NCBI RefSeq assembly: GCF_023195515.1
Contig: NZ_JALPKR020000002.1
Coordinates: 1,837,001-1,901,000 of the forward strand
DNA from: Variovorax sp. S12S4
GTDB taxonomy: Bacteria; Pseudomonadota; Gammaproteobacteria; Burkholderiales; Burkholderiaceae_C
Length of the DNA: 64,000 nt
Direction of reading: 5' to 3'
How positions within the stretch are numbered: position 1 is the stretch's first letter; every line of letters starts with the position of its first letter. The position numbers and the translations under genes are program-made. The notes under the pieces were generated by a model that was not told the origin of the DNA, made no database searches, and worked only from the letters and a program-made list of their open reading frames with translations. Positions 32,475-43,255 of the stretch are shown piece by piece.

Positions 32475-32495
32475 CTAGCTAGCCCGCGGACGCAA
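32475..32495. repeat. Direct repeat R flanking the T6SS island (candidate attachment site)
   Basis: CTAGCTAGCCCGCGG then ACGCAA, matching 21019-21039 at 20 of 21 bases. It contains the LysR stop (CTA at 32479-32481 on this strand). In both copies it marks a gene end, as expected if an ancestral junction of two convergent genes was duplicated on insertion. Confidence 0.55.
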
Positions 32496-33396
32496 TCCCC
32501 GCCGCGGCCTGCCGGTCGCGCGCAATCAGCGCCACGAATCGCTGCGCGCCCAGGCCCAGCGGCCGCTCGCGCGACCACACCACGTCGACCCACAGGTCGA
32601 GCCCGTTGCTCAGGTTTTCAAAAGGAATCTCGACCAGCGCACCGGCAGCCACGTGGGGCTTGGCAAAGTTGCGCGGGAGCCAGCCCCAGCCGAGCCCGGC
32701 GGTGATCAGGCTGAGCGCGGCCAGCGCGTTGTCGGTGCGCCAGACGTGGCGCGCGAACACGAAGCGCGGGTCGCTGGTCGCCAGGTCGCGCCCGGCCACC
32801 ACGATCTGCCGGGTGTTGGTGAGGTGTTCTTCGCGCAGGCGCTCGCCGGCGGCCGCAAGCAGCACGGGATGGTGGGGCGCCATCACGGCCACCATGGTGT
32901 CGCTGCCCACTTCCTGAAAGCCTTCGCGGCCATCGAGGCTGGGGCGCTCGAACACCAGCGCCAGCTGCGCGCGCCCGCTGTGCAGCAGCGCCAGCGCGTC
33001 CGCCTGCGGAGCAGCCAGCACCTCGACCTGCAGCAGCGGATATTCCTCGGCCAGCGCAGCCAGCGGCGCACTCCATGGCGCGGCCAGCAGCTCGGGCGCA
33101 ATGGCCAGCGTGAGGCGGTTTTCGAGCCCCTGCGTGAGCGCCAGGGCCTGCACCTGCAGCTGCTTCAACTGGGCCGCCAACAGCCGCGCCTGCGGCTCCA
33201 GCGAGCGGGCCGCCGCGGTCGGTTGAGGTTCGCGGCCGCTGCGGTCGAACAGTGGCAGCGCGAGCTCGGCCTCCAGGTTGGCAATGGCCATGCTCACGGC
33301 AGAAGGCACCTTGTGCAGCGCGCGCGCCGCCGCCGAAAAAGAGCCGTGGTCGATCACGGACAGGAAGACTTCGACGGTGTCGCTGGAAAAGGCCAT
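32479..33396 (-). CDS. LysR-family transcriptional regulator
   Basis: A 305-residue regulator with N-terminal helix-turn-helix (GSFSAAARALHKVPSAVSMA) and a periplasmic-binding-like effector domain (about 90-300). It is divergent from the PACE efflux gene with an AT-rich space of about 100 bp, so it probably controls that pump and itself. Such LysR-PACE pairs are common (AceR-AceI in Acinetobacter). The stop lies in the right direct repeat of the T6SS island. Confidence 0.88.
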   Translation of the reverse strand: MAFSSDTVEVFLSVIDHGSFSAAARALHKVPSAVSMAIANLEAELALPLFDRSGREPQPTAAARSLEPQARLLAAQLKQLQVQALALTQGLENRLTLAIAPELLAAPWSAPLAALAEEYPLLQVEVLAAPQADALALLHSGRAQLALVFERPSLDGREGFQEVGSDTMVAVMAPHHPVLLAAAGERLREEHLTNTRQIVVAGRDLATSDPRFVFARHVWRTDNALAALSLITAGLGWGWLPRNFAKPHVAAGALVEIPFENLSNGLDLWVDVVWSRERPLGLGAQRFVALIARDRQAAAGIASAG

Positions 33397-33412
33397 CAGC
33401 CGCTCCGATCTA

Positions 33413-33425
33413 TCAATTAAATTGA
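33413..33425. promoter_or_regulatory. Candidate LysR binding site in the LysR/PACE divergent promoter
   Basis: TCAATTAAATTGA, an almost perfect palindrome in a strikingly AT-rich patch within very GC-rich DNA, 17 bp from the LysR start and about 75 bp before the efflux gene. It fits a LysR-type T-N11-A site. Confidence 0.45.
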
Positions 33426-33500
33426 AATAACTTAACTTTTTATATCAGCACAAGGCAAATAAAGTCCAGTCATCACCTTCATTTGCCAGAGGAAACGTTC

Positions 33501-33956
33501 ATGCAGGGGTTTCAGCGCCGCGTCGTCTACATCACTCTATACGAGGGAATCGCCATCGTGGCCGCCAGTGCCGGCCTGGCGCTGATGACGGATGCCGGGT
33601 TAGGCCATTCCGGCGTGCTGGCGGTAGCCGCCTCGGTCATCGCGGTGATCTGGAACCTGGCTTTCAACGCCCTGTTCGAGCGCTGGGAGTCGCGCCAGGC
33701 GGTGCGCGGGCGCAGCGTGCGCCGGCGCATTGCGCATGCCATCGGCTTCGAGGGCGGGCTGATCGCCTTCCTGGTGCCGCTCTTTGCCTGGGGCCTGGGC
33801 GTGTCGCTCTGGCAGGCGCTGGTGATGGACCTGGGGCTGGTGGTCTTCTTCCTGGTCTACACCTTCGTCTTCAACTGGGCCTTCGACCGGGTGTTCGGCT
33901 TGCCGGCCTCGGCCGCGCCCGTCAGCACAGCCGCCGCGGCCGGGCAAGGGGCCTGA
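33501..33956 (+). CDS. PACE-family multidrug efflux transporter (AceI-like)
   Basis: A 151-residue inner-membrane protein with four helices arranged as two PACE (bacterial transmembrane pair) repeats. Each has the family pattern: RRVVYITLYEGIAIVAA with WNLAFNALFERWE, then RRIAHAIGFEGGLIAFLVPL with YTFVFNWAFDRVF. PACE proteins export biocides such as chlorhexidine, with short-chain diamines as likely natural substrates. The start at 33501 follows GAGGAAA; an upstream TTG is possible. It is controlled by the divergent LysR (inference). Confidence 0.88.
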   Translation: MQGFQRRVVYITLYEGIAIVAASAGLALMTDAGLGHSGVLAVAASVIAVIWNLAFNALFERWESRQAVRGRSVRRRIAHAIGFEGGLIAFLVPLFAWGLGVSLWQALVMDLGLVVFFLVYTFVFNWAFDRVFGLPASAAPVSTAAAAGQGA

Positions 33957-34002
33957 ACATCCCCCAAGGCCGTGGCCCTTGCCGCAGCCGGTAAAATTGC
34001 GC

Positions 34003-34132
34003 TCCCTTCCAAGGAGCGTTGCAGCGGCGGCCCAAGTCAACCGGCCCGCCGTCAGGCTTGGAAGGCGCCCCGTTGGCCGGGGCGCAAGCCGCAAACGACG
34101 CTCACCTGACGTTTTTTCCTGCACAGGTGAGC
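34003..34132 (+). ncRNA. SAH riboswitch with translational switch, upstream of metH (second half)
   Basis: The family-specific ends AGGAGCGTTGC (34012-34022) and CAAACGACGCTCAC (34092-34105) are present. P1 forms from CCTTCCAAG (34005-34013) with CTTGGAAGG (34057-34065), nine perfect pairs. GAGCGT (34014-34019) can pair with ACGCTC (34098-34103). Expression platform: GCTCACCTG (34100-34108) is exactly complementary to CAGGTGAGC (34124-34132), which holds the ribosome site 5 nt before the ATG. The two pairings exclude each other, so S-adenosylhomocysteine binding should free the ribosome site and switch on methionine regeneration. A TAAAAT -10-like box is at 33992. Confidence 0.82.
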
Positions 34133-34136
34133 CCCC

Positions 34137-36884
<2,748 letters not shown>

Positions 36885-36887
36885 ACC

Positions 36888-36911
36888 TGCCGGCCGGCAT
36901 GGCCGACCGGC
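36888..36911 (+). terminator. Possible hairpin terminator after metH
   Basis: GCCGGCCGGC then GCCGACCGGC can form a stem with a tiny loop, followed by GGGAGTTGTTATTC, only a weak U-rich stretch. It may slow transcription between metH and the glycan genes. Low confidence because no clear U tract follows. Confidence 0.3.
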
Positions 36912-36933
36912 GCCGGGAGTTGTTATTCAGAAG

Positions 36934-38754
36934 TTGATATTTGCTGCCGCGCACTACGCGGCGCTGGCCGTCTTTGTCGTCGGCTGCTGGGGCTTTGGGC
37001 GCGCAGTGCTGGCGCGCCTTGCGCCGCCGACGCGTCGGGACGCCTGGCTCGAAGCCTCGATGGCCGCGGCCCTGGGCGTGGGCATCTTCATCTGCGGCTT
37101 CCAGGCGCTGGCCATCTTCGGTGCCTTCAAGGTGGGCGCCACCGTCGCGCTGATTGCCGCCGGCGTGCTCGCAGCTGCCTTGCAGCTGCGCCCCTGGCTG
37201 CGCGAACTGCGCACGCTTCGGGCCGGCACCGCACCCGCCGCGGCGTGGACCCGCGCCGACAAGATCGCCGCGATGGCATTGGCGCTGGTGGCACTGCCCG
37301 CGCTGGTTGCGCCGCTCGCACCGCCCGCCGCCTTCGACGAGCTGATGTACCACCTGCCCTATGCGCGGCAGGTGGCGGAGCAGGGCGTATTGGGCATCCA
37401 CGAGTGGCTGCGCTACCCCTGGTTTCCGTACAACTACAACCTGCTCTATGCAGCCGCGCTGCAGGTGGGCACCGACGTGCTGCCGCACTTCCTCAATGCG
37501 CTGGCCGGTGCGCTGTCGGTGGTGATGGTCTTCCGCCTTGGCATGCAGCATGCCAACCGGCTCACCGCCTGCGTCGGCGCGGCCATCTGGCTCGGCATTG
37601 GCGACTATTCGAATGCGCTCATCGACATGGGCGTGGCGCTCTTCGTGCTGAGCGCGTGCGTGGCGCTGTGGTGGTGGCGCGAATCGCAGCCGGTGCAAAG
37701 CGGCATGCGGTGGCTCGGCGTGGCGGCGTTCTGCCTTGGCGTGGCCGCGGGCTCCAAGTACCAGGCGCTCACCTTTCTGCCGCTGGTGGCGCTGTTCGTC
37801 GTGTGGCATGAGCGCCGGCCCAAGGCCTGGGCGCTCGCGCTGCTTTGCTTTCTGATTCCGTGCGTGTACTGGTATGCGCGCAACGCCATCATGACCGGCG
37901 ACCCGTTCAACCCGATCGGGGCGCGCGTGTTCGGCTTTACCGACTGGATTCCGGCCGACTATGTGCAGCAGCTGGCCGACGTGCGCGACCACGCCGCGCG
38001 GCCGAACGTGCTGATCTGGTCCGTGGTGCTGCTGCCCTTCAGCGCCATGTGGAAGCGCTCCGCCGCGGTGCGCGCCGCGGGCTGGTTCTGCTTCTACTCC
38101 GTGGCGGTGTGGCTGGTGACCTCGCGCTATCCGCGCTACCTCACGGCCTCGTTTCCGTTGCTCGCGTTCACGGCGGCGATCGGCTGGCAGGTGCTGTTCG
38201 GCTGGATTGCCACGGGTTTGCGCCGCGTGTTCGGCCCCAAGGCCGGGCAAATCGCCAACCCCGTCGTCAACCCCGTCGAGGGGGCTCCTTCGGGCCGCGC
38301 GGGCCTTGTCGGCGACTGGGTGGCTGTGCTGCTGTTGGCCGTGCTGGCCGCGGTGTCCGTGCGCCAGACTGCGGGCAAGGTCGCGATGATTTCGCCCACC
38401 CAGGAGCAGCGCGAGGCCTTCCTGCGCCAGCACGTGCCGGGCTATGCGGTGATGGACTACCTGCGCCGCACCGCCACCGGCCGCGTCTACCAGATCAACC
38501 TGAACGAGGCGATCTACTACGGCCCCAACCCCATCTGGGGCGATACCCTCGGTCCGTGGCGCTACACCGACTTCGGCCGCCTGTCCGGCAAGGACCTGGC
38601 GGGCAAGCTCGGCGGCCTGGGTTTCGTGGCAGTCGTTCTTCCGAATTCGGTGGTGCCGGTGTTCAGCGGCCGAACCGACTTCGACAAATATTTCACCCTG
38701 CAGTACGAGAAAGACGGCAGCCGGGTCTACCGTATTCTTCCTCCCGCACCATGA
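36934..38754 (+). CDS. Membrane glycosyltransferase, GT39/ArnT-like (PMT_2 fold)
   Basis: A 606-residue integral membrane protein with roughly 11-13 hydrophobic segments. The early motif PAAFDELMYHLPYARQVAEQ gives the acidic catalytic loop of GT-C enzymes using polyprenyl-phosphate sugars, and GSKYQALTFLPL is family-like. It starts at TTG 36934 with a weak GGGAG upstream. It overlaps the GT2 gene by 4 bp, and GtrA follows. Together they look like a glycan-decorating system: GT2 charges undecaprenyl phosphate, GtrA helps flip it, this enzyme transfers the sugar in the periplasm. Confidence 0.75.
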   Translation: MIFAAAHYAALAVFVVGCWGFGRAVLARLAPPTRRDAWLEASMAAALGVGIFICGFQALAIFGAFKVGATVALIAAGVLAAALQLRPWLRELRTLRAGTAPAAAWTRADKIAAMALALVALPALVAPLAPPAAFDELMYHLPYARQVAEQGVLGIHEWLRYPWFPYNYNLLYAAALQVGTDVLPHFLNALAGALSVVMVFRLGMQHANRLTACVGAAIWLGIGDYSNALIDMGVALFVLSACVALWWWRESQPVQSGMRWLGVAAFCLGVAAGSKYQALTFLPLVALFVVWHERRPKAWALALLCFLIPCVYWYARNAIMTGDPFNPIGARVFGFTDWIPADYVQQLADVRDHAARPNVLIWSVVLLPFSAMWKRSAAVRAAGWFCFYSVAVWLVTSRYPRYLTASFPLLAFTAAIGWQVLFGWIATGLRRVFGPKAGQIANPVVNPVEGAPSGRAGLVGDWVAVLLLAVLAAVSVRQTAGKVAMISPTQEQREAFLRQHVPGYAVMDYLRRTATGRVYQINLNEAIYYGPNPIWGDTLGPWRYTDFGRLSGKDLAGKLGGLGFVAVVLPNSVVPVFSGRTDFDKYFTLQYEKDGSRVYRILPPAP

Positions 38755-39725
38755 CCGATCTCGACCAATCCGCGGCAGCCCGCGCGCCAATGCGCATTGC
38801 GGCGGTGATCCCCTGCTACAACGAGGCGCTGTCCATCGCGCAGGTGGTCGCGCAGTTCCAGGCGGCGCTGCCCGAGGCCGAGATCCACGTCTTCGACAAC
38901 AACTCGACCGACGACACGGCCGCCATCGCGCGTGCGAGCGGCGCATTCGTGACGCACGTGGCCGCGCCGGGCAAGGGCAATGTGGTGCGGCGCATGTTTG
39001 CCGATGTCGAGGCCGACGTGTACGTGACCGTCGACGGAGACGCCACCTACGACGTGGCCAGCGCACGCCGGCTGGTGGATGCGCTGGTGGCGGGCAACCT
39101 CGACATGGTGGTGGGCTGCCGCGTGGACGACGGGCAGAACGCGCTCACCTACCGCGCCGGTCACCGCTTCGGCAACCGGCTGCTCACCGGGGCCGTGGCG
39201 CAGCTCTTCGGCGGCGGCCTGACCGACATGCTCTCGGGCTACCGCGTGTTCTCGCGCCGCTACGCCAAGTCGTTTCCGGCGCTTTCGCACGGCTTCGAGA
39301 TCGAGACCGAGCTCACGGTGCACGCGCTGGAGCTGCGCATGCCCTATGCCGAGCTCGACACCGCCTACAGCACACGACCCGAAGGCTCGCACAGCAAGCT
39401 CTCGACCTACCGCGACGGCTGGCGCATCCTGAAGACCATCTGCAAGCTGTTCATCAGCGAGCGGCCGCTGCAGTTCTTCTCGATTATCGCGGCGTTGCTG
39501 GCGGCGGGCGCCATCGCGCTGGCCTTTCCGCTGCTGCTCACCTACATGCACACCGGCCTGGTGCCGCGGCTCCCCACGGCGGTGCTGGCCACCGGCGCCA
39601 TGCTGGCCGCCATGCTGTCGATGGTTTGCGGCGTGGTGATGCACGCCATCCGGCTCGGCCGCCGCGAGGCCAAGCGCCTGCGCTACCTTGCCACACCGGG
39701 CGTGCGCCACTGCGCACCCAGATGA
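38751..39725 (+). CDS. Family 2 glycosyltransferase, polyprenyl-phosphate type (GtrB-like)
   Basis: A 324-residue enzyme with N-terminal GT-A domain: AAVIPCYNEALSIAQVV, VFDNNSTDDTAAIA, the nucleotide-sugar DxD-like VTVDGDATYD, and LSGYRVFSRRYAKSFP. Two C-terminal membrane helices (about 255-310) resemble GtrB/DPM enzymes that transfer a sugar to undecaprenyl phosphate. ATGA overlaps couple it to both neighbours. The sugar is unknown. Confidence 0.86.
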   Translation: MTDLDQSAAARAPMRIAAVIPCYNEALSIAQVVAQFQAALPEAEIHVFDNNSTDDTAAIARASGAFVTHVAAPGKGNVVRRMFADVEADVYVTVDGDATYDVASARRLVDALVAGNLDMVVGCRVDDGQNALTYRAGHRFGNRLLTGAVAQLFGGGLTDMLSGYRVFSRRYAKSFPALSHGFEIETELTVHALELRMPYAELDTAYSTRPEGSHSKLSTYRDGWRILKTICKLFISERPLQFFSIIAALLAAGAIALAFPLLLTYMHTGLVPRLPTAVLATGAMLAAMLSMVCGVVMHAIRLGRREAKRLRYLATPGVRHCAPR

Positions 39726-40111
39726 AGCTCGGCCGGGAGTTCCTGTCGTTCGCCGTGGTGGGGGCGATCGGCTTCGTGGTCGACGTGACCGTGCTGTACC
39801 TTGCGGCGCCGCTGCTGGGTTGGTACGGGGCGCGGGTGGTGTCGTTTCTTGCGGCTGCCACCGCCACGTGGGCGCTGAACCGCCGCTATACCTTCAGCGG
39901 GCGGAACCCCGGTGCCTCCGTGCTGCGCGAGTACCTCGGCTACCTCGTGACGATGCTGGGCGGTGCGGTCGTCAACTATGGGGCGTATGTGCTTGTGCTG
40001 CATTGGTTCACCGGCCCTTGGGCACCGGCTGCCGGCGTGGCGCTGGGCAGCTGCGCGGGGCTGGTGGTGAACTTCCTGTCCGCGCGCTATCTGGTGTTTC
40101 GCGCGAAGTAG
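39722..40111 (+). CDS. GtrA-family membrane protein
   Basis: A 129-residue protein with four helices: EFLSFAVVGAIGFVVDVTVL and ATWALNRRYTFSG in the first half, a second pair near the C-terminus ending VNFLSARYLVFRAK. GtrA proteins are proposed flippases of undecaprenyl-linked sugars in O-antigen or cell-wall glucosylation. The start overlaps the GT2 stop. A palindromic repeat follows. Confidence 0.9.
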   Translation: MKLGREFLSFAVVGAIGFVVDVTVLYLAAPLLGWYGARVVSFLAAATATWALNRRYTFSGRNPGASVLREYLGYLVTMLGGAVVNYGAYVLVLHWFTGPWAPAAGVALGSCAGLVVNFLSARYLVFRAK

Positions 40112-40118
40112 AGGTGTT

Positions 40119-40224
40119 GCTGCCTCCCCCTCTGGGGAGGGCAGGGGTGGGGGCTCGCGGCGCATCCATCGGGCGCTCTGCCTGCCCCCATCCCGACCTT
40201 CCCCCAGAGGGGGAAGGAGCAAGA
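40119..40224. repeat. Palindromic intergenic repeat, copy B
   Basis: Left half CCTCCCCCTCTGGGGAGG and GGGGTGGGGG; right half CCCCCATCCCGACCTTCCCC and AGAGGGGGAAGGAGCAA. Same organisation as copies A, C and D. It lies between convergent GtrA and enamidase genes, where it could act as a bidirectional terminator. Confidence 0.72.
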
Positions 40225-40233
40225 GAGCGTTGT

Positions 40234-41433
40234 TCAGTGCGCGCCGGAGACGACGACCGGAATCTCGGTCGCGGGCGGCGTGTTGCGGCTGCGGCCGCAG
40301 CGCACGATGCCGTCGATCATCACCATGCCCACGCCCGGAATGTCGCCGAGCTGCACGCTCTCCAGCAGGCCGGGCGCGGGCGAATGCTGCGCGCGGTCCA
40401 TGAAGACGAAGTCGGCATCGCGGCCCACTTCGATGAGCCCGCAGTTGAGCTTGCGGATGCGCGCCGTGTTGCCCGTGGCAAAGCAGAACACCAGCTCGGC
40501 CGGAATGTTGGCAATGGACGAGAGCATGGCCACCATCCGCAGAATGCCCAGCGGCTGCACGCCCGAGCCGGCCGGCCCGTCGGTGCCCAGGATCACGCGG
40601 TGCGGGCACTTGAGTTCGAGCGCCGCCTTGGCCGCCGCAATGGCCACCTTCTCGTTGCCGTTGTGCACGATCTCGATGGCGCGCGAGCTTTTCTCGCACA
40701 GTTCGCACACATGCGCCTCGGGCAATGAGGTGTGGCCGCCGTTGATGTGGCCGATGATGTCGGCGTCGGCCTCGAGCACCACGTCCTTGTCGATCAGGCC
40801 CGAGCCCGGAATGGACGGGCCGCCCGTGTGGATGGTGCTCTGGATGCCGTACTTGCGCGCCCAGGCCACCATCTCCTTGGCCTCGTAGCCCGCCTTGACC
40901 GAGCCCAGCCCCACTTCGCCGAGCAGGCCCACGCCCGCTTCGGCAAGCTCCTTGAAGTCGCTCTCGACCATGCCTTTCTCGATGACGGGCGCTCCTGCCA
41001 GCACCTTCACGCCGCCGGGACGGAAGTTGTCGAACGCGCGCTGCGCCGTGATGGCCAGCGCCTTCAGGCCCACGATGTCTTTCGGGCGGCCCGGCAGGTG
41101 CACCTCGCCGGCCGAAATCATGGTGGTCACGCCGCCGTTCATGGTGGAGTCGATCCAGCCGATCTGCCCCTGGCGCGGCGTCCAGTCGCCGAACACCGGG
41201 TGCACGTGGCTGTCGATCAGGCCGGGCGCCACGCAGGTCTTCTTCGCGTCGATGACGGTCTTCGCGCCTTCGAGGTCGCAGTCTTTCTCCTTGCCCACCG
41301 CAACGATCAGGCCGTCGTTCACCACGATGGTGTCCGCGTCGAGGATGGGCTTGTCGATGTCGCCCGAGAGCAAGAGCCCGATGTTCTTTATGACGACTTT
41401 GCCCGACTTGCCGCCGGCTGCGATTTCTGCCAT
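40234..41433 (-). CDS. ena: Enamidase (1,4,5,6-tetrahydro-6-oxonicotinate hydrolase)
   Basis: A 399-residue amidohydrolase (from ATG 41433) closely resembling Eubacterium barkeri enamidase in motif order: VVIKNIGLLLSGDIDKPIL, DADTIVVNDGLIVAVG, GLIDSHVHPVFGDWTPRQ (HxH metal site), GGVTTMISAGEVHLPGRPKD, GVKVLAGAPVIEKGM, STIHTGGPSIPGSG, GHINGGHTS, GTDGPAGSGVQPLGILR and the ending GRSRNTPPAT. The reaction opens tetrahydro-6-oxonicotinate to 2-formylglutarate plus ammonia. There is no stop codon between this gene and the TetR coding region upstream, so a TetR-enamidase fusion of 637 residues (40234-42147) is possible as read. Confidence 0.85.
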   Translation of the reverse strand: MAEIAAGGKSGKVVIKNIGLLLSGDIDKPILDADTIVVNDGLIVAVGKEKDCDLEGAKTVIDAKKTCVAPGLIDSHVHPVFGDWTPRQGQIGWIDSTMNGGVTTMISAGEVHLPGRPKDIVGLKALAITAQRAFDNFRPGGVKVLAGAPVIEKGMVESDFKELAEAGVGLLGEVGLGSVKAGYEAKEMVAWARKYGIQSTIHTGGPSIPGSGLIDKDVVLEADADIIGHINGGHTSLPEAHVCELCEKSSRAIEIVHNGNEKVAIAAAKAALELKCPHRVILGTDGPAGSGVQPLGILRMVAMLSSIANIPAELVFCFATGNTARIRKLNCGLIEVGRDADFVFMDRAQHSPAPGLLESVQLGDIPGVGMVMIDGIVRCGRSRNTPPATEIPVVVSGAH

Positions 41434-42147
41434 TTCGTGTGGTCCTGGTCGTGGGGTGGGTTGTTGTCTTGCGCCTGGATCGTCCGCGCGCACGGTGCGC
41501 AGCAGGGTCTCGATCACGAAGTCTTCCCAGTGCGTGATCGCCTCGGCCGACTCCAGCGGCTCGCCCAGAAACGCGGTGAGCGTGTGCCGGTTGGAGGTGT
41601 AGAAGTAGCCGGTTGATGCAATCAGCAGGTAGATGTCGCGCGCAATCAGGTCTTTGCGGAACAGCCCCTGCGCCGCGCCGCTGGCCAGTATCTCGGCAAT
41701 GATTGCCACCGCCCGCGACGAGTATTCGCGCGCCCTGAGCGACTTGGAAATGTGCCGGCCCTTGTGCAGGTTCTCGGTGTTCAGCAGCGTCACGAACTCG
41801 GGGTTCTTGCGGTAGTAGCCCAGCACGAAGCGAATGACTTCGGTCAGCGCCTCCACGGGCCGCGAGGCGTCGAGCGCAATCGCGGCCTCGGCGTCGTCCA
41901 TGCGCTGGTAGATGCCTTCGAGCACCGCAATGAAGAGGCCTTCCTTGCTGCCGAAGTAGTAGTAGATCATCCGGTCGTACGACTTGGCCGCCTTCGAGAT
42001 CTTCTCGACGCTGCCGCCGTCGTAGCCGTACTTGGCGAACACCTTGGTCGCCGCCTTCAGGATGCTGTCGCGCGTGGCCTGCGCCGCCGCCTCGCGCACG
42101 CCGGTGCGGCGCTGGGGCTTGGTGCTGGCGGAGCGGCTGTCGGCCAT
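41434..42147 (-). CDS. TetR-family regulator (open into enamidase)
   Basis: 238 codons from ATG 42147. The DNA-binding domain is clear: RDSILKAATKVFAKYGYDGG, then VEKISKAAKSYDRMIYYYFG and KEGLFIAVLEGIY. The C-terminal ligand domain runs to about ETLLRTVRADD, followed by a Pro/Arg linker that continues in frame into enamidase. Either a stop was lost through a base-call error or the two are really fused. It sits 19 bp after fpr. Likely controls the divergent fpr/hnr promoter, where two TGTAG/CTACA palindromes lie; effector probably nicotinate or 6-hydroxynicotinate (inference). Confidence 0.82.
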
Positions 42148-42166
42148 TGTGCGCGTGAGGCTTGGC

Positions 42167-42940
42167 TTATTTTTCAGCGAACGCGCGCTCGACCACGAAG
42201 TCGCCTGGGGTCGAAGTGTTGCCTTCCTTGAAGCCGCGTGCCTCGAGGATGTGCTTCAGGTCGACCAGGAGGCCGGGGCTGCCGCACAGCATTACGCGGT
42301 CCTCCGCGGGGTTGATGGGAGGCAGGCCGAGGTCGTCGGTGAGCTTGTTGCTCGAGATCAGGTCGGTGATGCGGCCCTGGTTGCGGAACTCCTCGCGCGT
42401 GACCGTGGGGTAGTAGAGCAGCTGCTTCTCCACCATTTCGCCGAGGAACTCATGCTTGGGCAGGTGGTCGGTCACGAGGTCGTGATAGGCCAGCTCGTCG
42501 ACCTGGCGCACGCCGTGCACCAGGATGACCTGCTCGAACTTCTCGTAGGTGTCCGGGTCGCGGATGATGCTCATGAACGGTGCGAGCCCCGTGCCCGTGC
42601 CGAACAGGTACAGGCGCTTGCCCGGCAGCGTGTAGTCGATGAGCAGCGTGCCGGTGGGCTTGCGGCCCACGATGATGGTGTCGCCCACCTGGATGTGCTG
42701 CAGCTTCGAGGTGAGCGGGCCTTCTTCCACCTTGATGCTCAGGAACTCGAGATGCTCCTCGTAGTTCGGGCTCACGATGCTGTACGCGCGCAGCAGGGGC
42801 TTGTTGTTCACCTTCAGGCCGATCATCGTGAAATGGCCGTTCGAGAAACGCAGCGCCGGGTCGCGCGTGGTGGTGAAGGTGAACAGGCGGTCGGTCCAGT
42901 GGTGGACGCTCAGGACGCGTTCTTCGCTGAATGCACTCAT
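42167..42940 (-). CDS. fpr: Ferredoxin-NADP(+) reductase
   Basis: 257 residues, standard size for bacterial Fpr. FAD site LLRAYSIVSPNYEEHLEFLS, NADP site LYLFGTGTGLAPFMSIIRDP and VMLCGSPGLLVDLKHILEAR, and a C-terminal FVVERAFAEK as in subclass I/II enzymes. The start at 42940 is chosen by alignment; the frame is open to 42994. In this setting it probably reduces ferredoxin with NADPH to drive 6-hydroxynicotinate reductase, which is divergently encoded. A housekeeping role is possible too. Confidence 0.9.
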   Translation of the reverse strand: MSAFSEERVLSVHHWTDRLFTFTTTRDPALRFSNGHFTMIGLKVNNKPLLRAYSIVSPNYEEHLEFLSIKVEEGPLTSKLQHIQVGDTIIVGRKPTGTLLIDYTLPGKRLYLFGTGTGLAPFMSIIRDPDTYEKFEQVILVHGVRQVDELAYHDLVTDHLPKHEFLGEMVEKQLLYYPTVTREEFRNQGRITDLISSNKLTDDLGLPPINPAEDRVMLCGSPGLLVDLKHILEARGFKEGNTSTPGDFVVERAFAEK

Positions 42941-43104
42941 ACGGAACTCAAGAGTTGGTTGGTAACTGGGGAAGGTGGCTGAGCCGAAATGCACGCCTTT
43001 GGGGCGCTAGCCGTCGGCCGGCTCCGAACCCTCCATTGTCGTTGGTCGGAAAAACCCCGATGAACACCGCGAGAAAACACCATTGCAAGCATCGGGCCTG
43101 TTTG

Positions 43105-43125
43105 CTACATTGACCGCGAATGTAG
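43105..43125. promoter_or_regulatory. Palindrome 1 in the fpr/hnr divergent promoter (candidate TetR operator)
   Basis: CTACATT-N7-AATGTAG, perfect 7-bp arms over 21 bp, in the 315-bp space between fpr (42940) and hnr (43256). Size and symmetry suit a TetR-family dimer, and a TetR gene lies in the divergent operon. Confidence 0.5.
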
Positions 43126-43141
43126 TGAACGCAACATGAAA

Positions 43142-43159
43142 GTGTAGGGAATGCTACAC
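43142..43159. promoter_or_regulatory. Palindrome 2 in the fpr/hnr divergent promoter (candidate TetR operator)
   Basis: GTGTAG-N6-CTACAC, perfect arms, 16 bp after palindrome 1 and sharing its TGTAG/CTACA half-sites in swapped order. It overlaps an alternative ATG at 43151, which argues that hnr translation really starts at 43256. Confidence 0.5.
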
Positions 43160-43255
43160 AAACGGCAGACGGGGCACAAGCGGGCAGACGGCACGTTTGT
43201 TGCAAACCCCGCCACACCGGATTGCCCCACACACACTGCCCACGAGATCGCCCCG

